Shown here piece by piece: positions 42,004 through 50,075 of a stretch of DNA of 64,000 bases. Every line of letters begins with the position of its first letter. The stretch's first letter is position 1. The stretch spans positions 124,001 through 188,000 of the forward strand of contig QKXI01000007.1 in assembly GCA_003367665.1 (NCBI GenBank), in the 5' to 3' direction. The notes below the pieces were generated by a model. It was not told the origin of the DNA, ran no database searches, and saw only the letters and a list, made by a program, of their open reading frames with translations. A program made the translations under genes and the position numbers. This DNA comes from Leifsonia sp. ku-ls (GTDB lineage Bacteria > Actinomycetota > Actinomycetes > Actinomycetales > Microbacteriaceae).

Positions 42004-43150
42004 CGGCCCGGTCCTCTCGTGTTGCGACCCGTTTGGCAATCATGGTCTGGATGGCTTTCTGTTTGAAGTCTGCCGACACCGATGTGTAAATCCCGGTTGT
42101 GGAGGCGTAGGCGTGCCCAACCTGAGTTTGAACAAATGTCGGGTCATAGCCTGCCTCGATGAGATGGGTCACGTAGGAATGTCGCAAGCAATGAAGTCCC
42201 AATTCGGCCGGCAAGCCAGCCTCCTCGCGGAGCTCGGCGAACGAGTCCCCGAGAGCGCTCACTGTGACCTGACTGCCGCGTTCGCTCGGCCAGAGAGCAT
42301 CGGAGCGGTCGGCGGTCTTGAAGCGGTCTCGGCGGCCGGGGGACAGCCAGTCGCGCACTAGTGGAACAACCCATTCGAACTCCGGTACGGTCAATACGGT
42401 TCGGCGCCGAGGGCCAGAGGCCGCGGTCCCCTTCGCCCAACGAACGGTGACCGCGCCGAATCGTCCGTACGCCGGAACATGCGGATTCGGGCCAAAGTCA
42501 CCGATCTCAAGCTTTGTCAGCTCTCGGCGCCGAAGGCCGAATGCATAGCAGAGCTTGAAGGCCACGGAGTCACGATGCAGGCGGAGCCAGCGCTTAGACC
42601 CGGAAGCGTGCTCCCGATCGACAAGGTCGTCGATGTGATCAAACAGACGTTGTAGTTCGACTTTGGAAAAGGCGCGGCGCCTTGGGGGGACTGCGTCATC
42701 GGCAGTGTGCCGGGGTGTGTTCCACTCGAAACAGATCTGTGAGGGGATCTCACCAAACGTATCCGCACAGAACTGCGCCCAGCCATAAGCCGGGTTAGTC
42801 ACGAAGCTGCAGAATGCAGCCACACCGTTGCTGAACCCGCGCAGGGTCGACAAGGTGATGGGAGTGGCTCGTGAGCGCCGATCCGTGAGGTAGTCCTCGA
42901 TGTCCGCCGGGTTCCACTGCCACGGGAATGTCCCAGTGAACGCCTGGAATCGGCGGATAACACTCAACCGATTTGTGATGTACGCCGTCGTGAGCCCGCG
43001 CGCCATCATCTGCGAACGCCAGCCCTCGACCATCGCCTCGAAAACGCGCTCATCGGCCCGGAAAAGGCCGACAGACGGATCGGTTAGCAACTTCGGGATC
43101 GACCCGGGCATCAACTCGACCATCGCGCCTCGTTTCGTGGAATCCTGCAT
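41996..43150 (-). CDS. Tyrosine recombinase (integrase)
   Basis: A 384-residue site-specific recombinase. An N-terminal SAM-like core-binding domain (about 30-150) is followed by the catalytic domain with GLRRRELTKLE (first Arg), HCLRHSYVTHL (His/Arg box), VGHAYASTTGIYTSV and nucleophile Tyr355. All catalytic residues appear present. The ATG at 43150 lies inside a perfect palindrome. It is the first gene of a three-gene operon with 8-bp overlaps. Confidence 0.92.
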   Translation of the reverse strand: MQDSTKRGAMVELMPGSIPKLLTDPSVGLFRADERVFEAMVEGWRSQMMARGLTTAYITNRLSVIRRFQAFTGTFPWQWNPADIEDYLTDRRSRATPITLSTLRGFSNGVAAFCSFVTNPAYGWAQFCADTFGEIPSQICFEWNTPRHTADDAVPPRRRAFSKVELQRLFDHIDDLVDREHASGSKRWLRLHRDSVAFKLCYAFGLRRRELTKLEIGDFGPNPHVPAYGRFGAVTVRWAKGTAASGPRRRTVLTVPEFEWVVPLVRDWLSPGRRDRFKTADRSDALWPSERGSQVTVSALGDSFAELREEAGLPAELGLHCLRHSYVTHLIEAGYDPTFVQTQVGHAYASTTGIYTSVSADFKQKAIQTMIAKRVATREDRADA

Positions 43151-43160
43151 TAGATGCAGG
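43144..43160. promoter_or_regulatory. 17-bp palindrome over the integrase start
   Basis: CCTGCAT-TAG-ATGCAGG, perfect, with the start codon in one arm. Its core read on the minus strand, TGCATCTAATGCA, differs by one base from 43279-43291. Probable autoregulatory or recombinase binding site. Confidence 0.55.
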
Positions 43161-43269
43161 AAACCTATGACGGCGCGGAGCTTGAGCGCAACCCCCGGGT
43201 AGTCGGCGTTGGATTCCTTGTTTGCGAAAAACCGCCTGACCAGCCGAAACCCTTGTTAGGCCATTGACA

Positions 43270-43297
43270 GTGAGTTACTGCACCTAATGCAACTCAC
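43270..43297. repeat. 28-bp dyad with TGCACCTAATGCA core
   Basis: GTGAGTT and AACTCAC flank a 14-bp centre that contains TGCACCTAATGCA. Its left part recurs at 31173-31192. This arm-and-core layout fits an integrase binding or crossover site. Confidence 0.5.
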
Positions 43298-43312
43298 GTG
43301 AATCCTAAGCTG

Positions 43313-43326
43313 ATAATGCACATTAT
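43313..43326. repeat. 14-bp palindrome ATAATG-CA-CATTAT
   Basis: A perfect dyad 16 bp right of the 28-bp one. It could bind the small HTH protein of the module. Confidence 0.4.
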
Positions 43327-43512
43327 GTCAGGTCATACGGTTCAGTCGGTCAGGATAATTCCCCTCTGGGTCAATCGATGACCTCCAGGCTCGCGCGACA
43401 TTCGAGACCGCGTCTCAGCTGCTCACCTGCCACGTCGGCGCGTCACGGAACCAGGTGGCTTCGTGACCCGCTTTGGTGGCCCGCATCACATGCATGATGA
43501 GAAATGAGCACG

Positions 43513-44106
43513 TCACGGTGCACCTTCACCCCGCCGGAACACCGCGACCGCCTCTCGGATGGCGTAGAACACGATGACGAGGGTCGCGGCCGAGTCCGCC
43601 CACCACCAGCCGAACGCGGTGTTGCACAGCACACCGAGCAGGACGGCGCAGGCCAGCAGCCCGTCGATCGCGGTCACCCGGCCCTCGGTCTGCAGCACCG
43701 GGTTCCCCAACGCGCGCCCGGTGCGGGTCTTCAGCGCCGCCAGCACGAACATCGTCACAGCCGTCACCGCGGTCCAGGCGATGCCGCCGAGGCTGCCGTC
43801 CGGACGGTGCGCGGTCGCGAGTGCGATTCCCGTCTGGACCAGCAGGTACGCCGCAAGGGCGAGGAACGCCAGGCCGATCAGGCGCAGGGCCGCCGCCTGC
43901 CGCCGCTCCCCCGTGCCGGACAGCTCCCAGATGACAACGGTGCTGGCGCCGATCTCGATCAGCGAGTCCAGTCCGAAGCCGGCCAAGGCCACCGAACCCG
44001 AGGAGACGGCGAGGACCGCCAGGACGATCACTCCGACGACGTTCCACGCCAGCGTGATCCCCTCGAGGACGAAGCCGCGGCGCAGAAGACGCGGTGACCG
44101 GGTCAT
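43513..44106 (-). CDS. Short CDF-like cation transporter
   Basis: A 197-residue membrane protein with six predicted helices, FGLDSLIE and WADSAATL motifs, and no cytoplasmic C-terminal domain. It resembles the transporter at 30444-31091 (both contain FGWWWADSAA). It follows the full-length CDF exporter by 7 bp on the same strand, so it is the last gene of an arsR-CDF-CDF operon. Confidence 0.83.
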   Translation of the reverse strand: MTRSPRLLRRGFVLEGITLAWNVVGVIVLAVLAVSSGSVALAGFGLDSLIEIGASTVVIWELSGTGERRQAAALRLIGLAFLALAAYLLVQTGIALATAHRPDGSLGGIAWTAVTAVTMFVLAALKTRTGRALGNPVLQTEGRVTAIDGLLACAVLLGVLCNTAFGWWWADSAATLVIVFYAIREAVAVFRRGEGAP

Positions 44107-44113
44107 CGGGCGC

Positions 44114-45205
44114 TCAGCGATCGGCCGGGACGGGCGTCACCACGAAGTCGTCGAGGGTGCGGAGCTCTCCGCGGACGTTCGCCGCGGCGCGGTCCGCGAC
44201 GTGCGCGGCGTCGTGGAGGCTCGCCGCATCCGTCGCGACGATCGCCGAGCCCAGCAGACGATGGCCGGCCCACCGCAGCTTGACCTCGCGCACGTCGGTG
44301 ACACCCGCCGTGTGCTCCAGGCCGTGCTCCACGCGCTCGATCAGGCCCGGGTCGACCGCGTCCATGAGGCGGCCTCCGACCGACTTCACGGTCCCCCACA
44401 GCAGCACCAGTATCGAGACCGCGATGAGGAGACCGATGATCGGGTCGGCGAGGGGGAACCCGAGGAGGACGCCGATCGCGCCGAGCACGACCGAGAGCGA
44501 GGTGATCCCGTCGAGGCGTGCGTGCACGCCGTCCGCCACCAGGGCCGCCGAGCCGATGCGCCGGCCCACGCGGATGCGGTAGATCGCCACCACTTCGTTG
44601 CCGGCGAAGCCGATCAGGCCCGCCGCGACCAGCCACCACGCGTTCTCGACCGGGCGCGGGTGGAGGAACCGGTCGACCGCCTCCCACGCGGCGACGAACG
44701 CGGACAGGGCGACCACAAAGACGATGAACAGACCGGCGAGGTCCTCGGCGCGACCGAAGCCGTACGTGTGGCGGCGCGTGGCGACGCGGCGCCCCAGGAC
44801 GAACGCGATCCACAGCGGCACCGCTGTCAAGGCGTCGGCGAAGTTGTGGATGGTGTCGGCCAGCAGCGCCACGGAGCCCGTGAAGAGCACGAAGCCGAAC
44901 TGCAGGAGCGTCGTCCCGAGCAGGACGAACATCGACACCTTGACCGCGGTCACGCCGGCCCTGCTCGCCTCGAGTGCGTCGTCCACCGCGTCGGCCGCGT
45001 CGTGCGTGTGCGGGACGAACAGGTCGTACAGGAAGCCCGTCACCCCGCCGTGCGGGTGGTCGTGGTCGTGGTCGTGGTCGTGTGGATGGTCGTGGTCGTG
45101 TGGATGGCCGTGGTCGTGTGGATGGCCGTGGTCGTGTGGATGCGCATGGTCGTGCGGATGGCCGTGCGAGTGATCGCCGTGCTCGTGCGTGTGGACGCCG
45201 CTCAC
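44114..45205 (-). CDS. Cation diffusion facilitator, His-rich N-terminus
   Basis: A 363-residue metal-proton antiporter of the CDF family, probably exporting Zn, Co or Ni. Residues 5-55 are almost only His, Asp, Pro and Gly in HPHDHD-type repeats. The membrane part has LLADTIHNFADAL and LVADGVHARLDGITS with the paired metal-site residues, and a C-terminal cytoplasmic domain (about 285-360). The GTG start overlaps the ArsR stop by 4 bp. Confidence 0.92.
   Translation of the reverse strand: MSGVHTHEHGDHSHGHPHDHAHPHDHGHPHDHGHPHDHDHPHDHDHDHDHPHGGVTGFLYDLFVPHTHDAADAVDDALEASRAGVTAVKVSMFVLLGTTLLQFGFVLFTGSVALLADTIHNFADALTAVPLWIAFVLGRRVATRRHTYGFGRAEDLAGLFIVFVVALSAFVAAWEAVDRFLHPRPVENAWWLVAAGLIGFAGNEVVAIYRIRVGRRIGSAALVADGVHARLDGITSLSVVLGAIGVLLGFPLADPIIGLLIAVSILVLLWGTVKSVGGRLMDAVDPGLIERVEHGLEHTAGVTDVREVKLRWAGHRLLGSAIVATDAASLHDAAHVADRAAANVRGELRTLDDFVVTPVPADR
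45056..45172 (-). repeat. Tandem repeats coding for the His/Asp tract
   Basis: Hexamer and 18-bp units (GGTCGT, GGATGGCCGTGGTCGTGT on the plus strand) repeat through the 5' end of the CDF gene. The length of the His tract could vary by slippage in multiples of three. Confidence 0.7.
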
Positions 45206-45582
45206 GCGCCGACCTCCTCCGAACCGGCCGCCTCGACGTGGTGATGACGCGGCACCCCGCCGAGGGAATGCTCGGCCTGGAAGATGGCGTCGGTCACCAG
45301 CCGGCTGGCGTGCTCGTTCTCCAGCCGGTAGAACACCCGCTGCCCGTCCTGCCGGGTCGCCACGATCCGGGCCAGGCGCAGCTTCGCCAGATGCTGCGAC
45401 ACCGCCGACGGCTGCTTGTCGAGGATGTCGGCCAGGTGATTCACCGACAGCTCCCCCGCGTCCTTCAACGCGAGAACGATCCGGACGCGGGTCGCGTCGG
45501 CCAGCATCCCGAACACCTCGACGGCCAACTCCACGAACTGGCTGTCGGGCAGCCGTCCGCATATCGCCTTATCTGCATCCAT
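45202..45582 (-). CDS. ArsR/SmtB-family metal repressor
   Basis: A 126-residue winged-helix repressor: FGMLADATRVRIVLAL, then the recognition region LSVNHLADILDKQPSAVSQHLAKLRLARIV, a RQDGQRVFYRL wing and a His-rich end (HHHVEAAG). The ATG at 45582 is set by a perfect TATAAT six bases upstream. It overlaps the CDF gene by 4 bp and should repress it until Zn, Co or Ni binds. Confidence 0.9.
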   Translation of the reverse strand: MDADKAICGRLPDSQFVELAVEVFGMLADATRVRIVLALKDAGELSVNHLADILDKQPSAVSQHLAKLRLARIVATRQDGQRVFYRLENEHASRLVTDAIFQAEHSLGGVPRHHHVEAAGSEEVGA

Positions 45583-45594
45583 ACGCAGATTATA
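45571..45594 (-). promoter_or_regulatory. arsR promoter (TATAAT) and overlapping dyad
   Basis: TATAAT at 45594-45589 is 6 bp from the ATG, so the mRNA is probably leaderless. The dyad ATCTGC-N8-GCAGAT (45571-45590) covers the start codon and touches the -10 box; it is a likely repressor site. Confidence 0.6.
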
Positions 45595-45684
45595 AGCACC
45601 TCGCAGCACGCCGACCGGGACTACGGCGTGGCCGACCGAGACGGCGGGCCCCGCTGCGAATAAAACACGACTTGGCCTCGTTAT

Positions 45685-45699
45685 TGAGAACAGATCTCA
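45685..45699. promoter_or_regulatory. Zur-like box upstream of rpmJ2
   Basis: TGAGAACAGATCTCA, a 7-1-7 dyad with one mismatched pair, 15 bp before the L36 start. Zinc-free ribosomal paralogues are usually Zur-repressed. Confidence 0.5.
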
Positions 45700-45714
45700 C
45701 CTAGGAGGGTGCGC

Positions 45715-45837
45715 ATGAAGGTCCGCAACTCGCTCAACTCGCTCAAGTCCATGCCCGGCGCTCAGGTGGTCCGGCGCCGCGGACGCACGTTCGTCATCAA
45801 CAAGAAGAACCCGCGGATGAAGGCCCGCCAGGGCTGA
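45715..45837 (+). CDS. rpmJ: Ribosomal protein bL36, zinc-free paralogue
   Basis: A 40-residue protein beginning [11 protein letters not shown] and ending NPRMKARQG. It matches the L36 type that lacks the CxxC/CxxH zinc ligands (YkgO-like, C-minus). Such paralogues replace the zinc form under zinc limitation. AGGAGG precedes the ATG, a Zur-like dyad lies just upstream, and a strong terminator follows, so it is a single-gene unit. Confidence 0.93.
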   Translation: MKVRNSLNSLKSMPGAQVVRRRGRTFVINKKNPRMKARQG

Positions 45838-45851
45838 GCCGCACGCGCAGA

Positions 45852-45883
45852 GAAGGGCGCGGGGTGAAGGCCCCGCGCCCTTC
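45852..45883 (+). terminator. Terminator after rpmJ
   Basis: Perfect 13-bp stem GAAGGGCGCGGGG / CCCCGCGCCCTTC with a 6-base loop, 15 bp after the stop. Confidence 0.8.
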
Positions 45884-45890
45884 GTCGTCC

Positions 45891-45896
45891 TAGACT
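45891..45896 (+). promoter_or_regulatory. -10 box TAGACT, leaderless start of phosphatase
   Basis: TAGACT ends 6 bp before the ATG at 45903. Confidence 0.5.
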
Positions 45897-45902
45897 CGGC
45901 GG

Positions 45903-46664
45903 ATGCGCGACCTCGCCTGGGACGGCTGCCCCAACGTCCGCGATCTGGGCGGCCTGCCGACTCCGCTCTCCGCCCGCGGGCAGACGGCCTACGGCCGGAT
46001 CGCCCGCGGACCACGGCGTGAGCTGCTGACCGACGCCGGCTGGCGGGACGCGCGGCGCTGGGGACTCCGGTCCATCGTCGACCTGCGTTGCCCACACGAG
46101 GTCGGCGCTCGGGACGACGATCCTGCGGTCGGGCCGGGGGCGTCCGCCGCGATCACGGTCGTGAACGCTCCCACCGAGGACCAGGAGCATCCGGAGTTCC
46201 GCGAAGTCTGCTTCCCGATCCTCGACTCCCCCGCGTACTGGCGGCACAACTGGCGCATCCTGCCCGAGCTCGAGCTGCGCGCCCTCGAGGCCATCGCGAC
46301 CGCGCCTTCCGGCGTCCTCGTCCACTGCAGCGCGGGCCGCGACCGGACGGGCATGGTCAGCGCTCTCCTGCTGAGCAACGCGGGCGTGGCGCCGGCCGAC
46401 GTCGCGGCCGACTACGCGGCGTCCGTGCGGGCGATGGCCGGCACGGCGGCCCACGCCCCGTCGCCTGACCGGCAGGCTTCGTGGGGGCCCGACGAGGTCG
46501 CGCGGTGGATCGCCCGGACGGCGCCGATCGTCGAAGAGGTGGCCGTCGACCCGGACGCCGCATTCGACGCGATCGGCGCCGGGCGCGAGTTGCGCGGCCG
46601 GCTCCGCGGGATGCTGGTCGACGGATGCCGGCGCCGATCCCCGTCGGGGCCGGCTCGACGGTGA
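45903..46664 (+). CDS. Tyrosine-protein phosphatase (DSP3/PtpB type)
   Basis: A 253-residue phosphatase. The N-terminal NVRDLGG motif and the P-loop HCSAGRDRTG (Cys142, Arg148) are those of the Y_phosphatase3 family, which hydrolyses phosphotyrosine, phosphoserine/threonine or phosphoinositides. It is cytoplasmic by appearance. It is transcribed from its own leaderless promoter. Confidence 0.9.
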   Translation: MRDLAWDGCPNVRDLGGLPTPLSARGQTAYGRIARGPRRELLTDAGWRDARRWGLRSIVDLRCPHEVGARDDDPAVGPGASAAITVVNAPTEDQEHPEFREVCFPILDSPAYWRHNWRILPELELRALEAIATAPSGVLVHCSAGRDRTGMVSALLLSNAGVAPADVAADYAASVRAMAGTAAHAPSPDRQASWGPDEVARWIARTAPIVEEVAVDPDAAFDAIGAGRELRGRLRGMLVDGCRRRSPSGPARR

Positions 46665-46710
46665 GCGAACACGCGCCGGCCCGGTCCTCCGTCGTCGGAC
46701 GGACCTGGCC

Positions 46711-46716
46711 TAGCCT
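46711..46716 (+). promoter_or_regulatory. -10 box TAGCCT, leaderless start of lysozyme gene
   Basis: TAGCCT ends 6 bp before the GTG at 46723. Confidence 0.5.
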
Positions 46717-46722
46717 GGTCGT

Positions 46723-49194
46723 GTGACCAAGAGATTCGGCGCCATTCTCGCAGGCGCACTCGCGATCGCGTTCGTCGGAGCCGCCGCCCCCGCCCAGGCT
46801 GCCACCGACCAGGCGCCGCCCCCCTCGTCCGTGTCGACCCCCGTCGCGGATCCCACGCCGGCGCCCACCACGCCGACGCCCACGTCCACGGCGTCTCCGA
46901 CGTCAACGCCCACCCCGACACCGACGTCGGACCCGGCGCCCGCTCCGGACGCGTCCGGCACGCCGAATCCCAGCCTGGCGCAGATGGACGCCGCAGAGAA
47001 CCACACCATGGGATCGACGATCGCCGCCGCGGAGGGCAACACGCGATTCCGCTCATTCGCTGCCGCCGCCCCCGGCATCAGCGTCGACGGCGTGCTCGGC
47101 CAGGACGTCAGCGGCTGGCAGGAGTCGGTCGACTGGGGTGCGCAGTGGGCCGCCGGGTCCCGCTTCGCCTACGTCAAGGCGACAGAGGGCACCTATTACA
47201 CCAGCGGGTGGTTCTCGTCGCAGTACGCCGGCGCCTACAACGTCGGCATGGTCCGCGGGGCATATCACTTCGCCGCGCCCAACACCACGGACGGCGCCAC
47301 GCAGGCCCGGTTCTTCTACCAGCACGGTGGCGGCTGGTCGCCGGACGGCCGAACGCTCCCTCCCCTGCTGGACATCGAGTACGGCACCGGCGGGGCGGGC
47401 ACCTGCTGGGGTCTGACACAGGCCGCCATGAGCCAGTGGATCGCCGACTTCGTGACGACTCTGCGCGCCCTCACCGGCGTGAACCCGGCGATCTACTCCA
47501 CGGCCAACTGGTGGAACACCTGCACCGGCTCGAACAGCACGTTCGGCGCCTACCCGCTGTTCGTCGCGCGGTACGGGACGAGCACCCCCGGCGCGCTCCC
47601 GGCGGGGTGGCCGACCTGGTCGATCTGGCAGTTCGCCGACTCGGGCACGTTCGCGGGCGACCAGGACGTCTTCAACGGCTCGCAGGAGCAGCTGCGCCAG
47701 TTCGCCCTGGGCTCCCCCGGCCCCACCGCGATCGCTCAGAAGTACGCCGCGATGGGCGGAGCCTCCGGCGTGCTCGGCGCGGTCGCCAGCCCGGTGATGT
47801 GGATCAGCGAGAACGGCGGAGGCTTCGCCCAGGCCTACGCGAACGGCTCCATCTACTGGACGTTGAGCTCGGGGGCGCATGTCGTCCTCGCCGGCGCCCT
47901 CCGCGACTTCTATTTCGCGTCCAATGGGGCCGCAGGCGGGTACGGGTGGCCGTTGAGCGACACCCAAGCCGTCAGCGCGAACGGCGGGGGCTACCAGCAG
48001 GCCTTCACCGCCGGCGCGATCTACTCCTCTCCCGCGGGCACCTACCTGGTCAGCGGGTCGACCCGGCTCGGCTACTTCGCCCGCGACGGGGCGATCGGCC
48101 CGCTCGGATGGCCCACCGCCGTCCGTGACTGCACCCTCGCCAGCGGAGGGTGCGTGCAGAACTTCCAGTACGGGATCGTCTACACCGACCGGACGGGCGT
48201 ATGGTCCACGGTCCAAGGCGCGTACTACACGTCGTACGCGGCCGCCGGTGGCATCTCGGGCCCGTGGGGCTACCCGGCGAGCAACCAGCTCGACATCGCG
48301 TCCGCGAGCGGCAACGGCAGCGGACAGGCCTTCACCGGCGGGTCGGCCTACCTCCGGCCGGGGTCGAGCGTCTTCTTCGTGTCCGGCGGGATCCGCGACT
48401 TCTACTTCAGCAAGGGAGGCGCGGCCGGGAGCCTCGGCTGGCCGGCCGGCACGTCGTCGTGCACGACCACCTCGTCCTCGTGCACGCAGCTGTTCACGGG
48501 CGGGACCGTGACCTGGACGTCGGCGAAGGGTGGCACCCTCACCGCGCCGCAGATCGACGCGGCCTACGCCGCGGCCGGGGGCGCCGGCACGCTCGGCGCC
48601 GCCCAGAGCGACCTGATCTGGGTGCCGCAGAACGGCGGCGGGCTCGGCAAGGCCTACGCCAACGGGTCCATCTACTGGACGACGGCCACCGGCGCCTACC
48701 CGGTGAGCGGAGGGATCCGGACCGTGTACTTCGGGGTGTCCGGCTCAGCCGGTCCGCTCGGCTGGCCGACCTCCGGACCGGTGTGCACCTTCAGCGGAGG
48801 CGGATGCTCCCAGCCGTTCCAGAACGCGGCGATCATCGCCGGGCGGGCCTCGAGCGGGTACTACACGGTGACCGGCGCCTACCTGACCGCCCTGATCGCC
48901 GCAGGCGGCACGACGGGAACGCTCGGATTGCCGACCTCGGCCGTGCTCGGCATCTCGAGCAACGGTGGAGGCACCGGCCAGGTGTTCGACGGCGGCTCCA
49001 TCTTCTCGAGCGCCGCGGGCACCTACGCGGTCTCCGGCGGCATCCGCACGTTCTACTTCGCGCGAGGCGGAGCGGCGGGGTCGGTCGGCTGGCCCGCCGG
49101 TCCGATGGCGTGCAGCAACGGCACCTGCACCCAGAAGTTCACCGGAGGCACGATCTCGTGGTCGGCCGCGACCGGCGGCACGCTGACGCCCTGA
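46723..49194 (+). CDS. Secreted GH25 lysozyme with LGFP repeats
   Basis: An 823-residue exported muramidase. A signal peptide (1-26) is followed by a Pro/Thr-rich linker (27-85), a GH25 domain (about 120-325; GQDVSGWQ, and Asp217/Glu219 in LDIEYG) and about nine LGFP-type repeats (about 340-823) with recurring LGWP and GGIRDFYF patterns. LGFP repeats anchor proteins to the envelope, often to mycolate or peptidoglycan layers. It should cut the wall glycan during growth or against other cells. Confidence 0.92.
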   Translation: MTKRFGAILAGALAIAFVGAAAPAQAATDQAPPPSSVSTPVADPTPAPTTPTPTSTASPTSTPTPTPTSDPAPAPDASGTPNPSLAQMDAAENHTMGSTIAAAEGNTRFRSFAAAAPGISVDGVLGQDVSGWQESVDWGAQWAAGSRFAYVKATEGTYYTSGWFSSQYAGAYNVGMVRGAYHFAAPNTTDGATQARFFYQHGGGWSPDGRTLPPLLDIEYGTGGAGTCWGLTQAAMSQWIADFVTTLRALTGVNPAIYSTANWWNTCTGSNSTFGAYPLFVARYGTSTPGALPAGWPTWSIWQFADSGTFAGDQDVFNGSQEQLRQFALGSPGPTAIAQKYAAMGGASGVLGAVASPVMWISENGGGFAQAYANGSIYWTLSSGAHVVLAGALRDFYFASNGAAGGYGWPLSDTQAVSANGGGYQQAFTAGAIYSSPAGTYLVSGSTRLGYFARDGAIGPLGWPTAVRDCTLASGGCVQNFQYGIVYTDRTGVWSTVQGAYYTSYAAAGGISGPWGYPASNQLDIASASGNGSGQAFTGGSAYLRPGSSVFFVSGGIRDFYFSKGGAAGSLGWPAGTSSCTTTSSSCTQLFTGGTVTWTSAKGGTLTAPQIDAAYAAAGGAGTLGAAQSDLIWVPQNGGGLGKAYANGSIYWTTATGAYPVSGGIRTVYFGVSGSAGPLGWPTSGPVCTFSGGGCSQPFQNAAIIAGRASSGYYTVTGAYLTALIAAGGTTGTLGLPTSAVLGISSNGGGTGQVFDGGSIFSSAAGTYAVSGGIRTFYFARGGAAGSVGWPAGPMACSNGTCTQKFTGGTISWSAATGGTLTP

Positions 49195-49235
49195 GTCCGG
49201 GGAACACGCACTGTCCACGCCCACCTCGGCGGCGG

Positions 49236-49241
49236 TAGCCT
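49236..49241 (+). promoter_or_regulatory. -10 box TAGCCT, leaderless start
   Basis: TAGCCT ends 6 bp before the GTG at 49248. Confidence 0.5.
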
Positions 49242-49247
49242 CCCCTC

Positions 49248-50051
49248 GTGGATGACGCGACGGGGATCTTTCGAGGACTGCACGAGCAGGAGCGGCCGTT
49301 CCTGCTGCCGAACGCGTGGGATGTCGGCTCGGCGATCGCGTTCGCCGCGGCCGGGTTCCCCGCGATCGGGACGACGAGCTTCGGCGTGAACGCCGCCTCC
49401 GGGCGCCCGGACGCCGGCGGCGCGAGCAAGGAGGCGACCGCCGCGCTGGTGAGTCGGCTGCGGGCGCTGCCCGTGCCGATCAGCGCCGACATCGAGGACG
49501 GGTACAGCGACGACCCGCAGGAGGTTGCCGCCTTCGTCGCCGGGCTCGGGGTCGCGGGCGTCAACCTGGAGGACTCCGCCGACGGGCGCCTGGTGGACCC
49601 GGCCGTCCCCGCCGCGAAGATCGCGGCCGTCAAGCGGGCGGCGCCGGACGTCTTCGTCAACGCCCGCGTCGACTCCTACTGGTACCAGGAGGATACCGCG
49701 CTCTCGTCGGTCGTCGCGCGGGCGCAGCGCTATCTCGACGCCGGCGCCGACGGGGTGTTCTTCCCCGGCGAGATCGAGGCGGCCGCGCTCGAGCAGCTCA
49801 CGGCGTCCCTCCCCGTTCCGGTGAACGTGCTGGCCGCGCCGGGCGTCACCCTCGACGACTTCGCGGCCCTCGGCGTGCGCCGCGTGAGCACCGGGTCGCT
49901 CCCCTACCGGGCCGCCCTGGACGCCGCGGTCGCGGTCGCCGAGGCGGTGCGCGACGGCGGCGACCTGCCGATCGCCACCTCCTACGCGGTCGCGCAGCAG
50001 CGCCTGATCGACTTCGCCGCACGCGAGCGGGACGCGCGGGCGGACGCCTGA
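49248..50051 (+). CDS. Isocitrate lyase/PEP mutase family enzyme
   Basis: A 267-residue TIM-barrel protein of the phosphoenolpyruvate mutase/ICL superfamily. It has NAWDVGSA, a GTTSFG strand, the metal-binding ADIEDGYSD and GVNLEDS. The KKCGH catalytic loop of true isocitrate lyases is absent, so the family group often named carboxyvinyl-carboxyphosphonate phosphorylmutase fits better. The substrate is unknown. Confidence 0.88.
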   Translation: MDDATGIFRGLHEQERPFLLPNAWDVGSAIAFAAAGFPAIGTTSFGVNAASGRPDAGGASKEATAALVSRLRALPVPISADIEDGYSDDPQEVAAFVAGLGVAGVNLEDSADGRLVDPAVPAAKIAAVKRAAPDVFVNARVDSYWYQEDTALSSVVARAQRYLDAGADGVFFPGEIEAAALEQLTASLPVPVNVLAAPGVTLDDFAALGVRRVSTGSLPYRAALDAAVAVAEAVRDGGDLPIATSYAVAQQRLIDFAARERDARADA

Positions 50052-50075
50052 GCGCGACGGTGCCGCCGGAACGGC

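Larger units (their letters stand above)
43151..43512. other. Integrase control region and right edge of the island
   Basis: No gene seen. The first 180 bp are AT-richer and hold three dyads; the last 130 bp return to chromosomal composition. No tRNA or duplicated gene end that could mark a classical attachment site was recognised. Confidence 0.5.
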
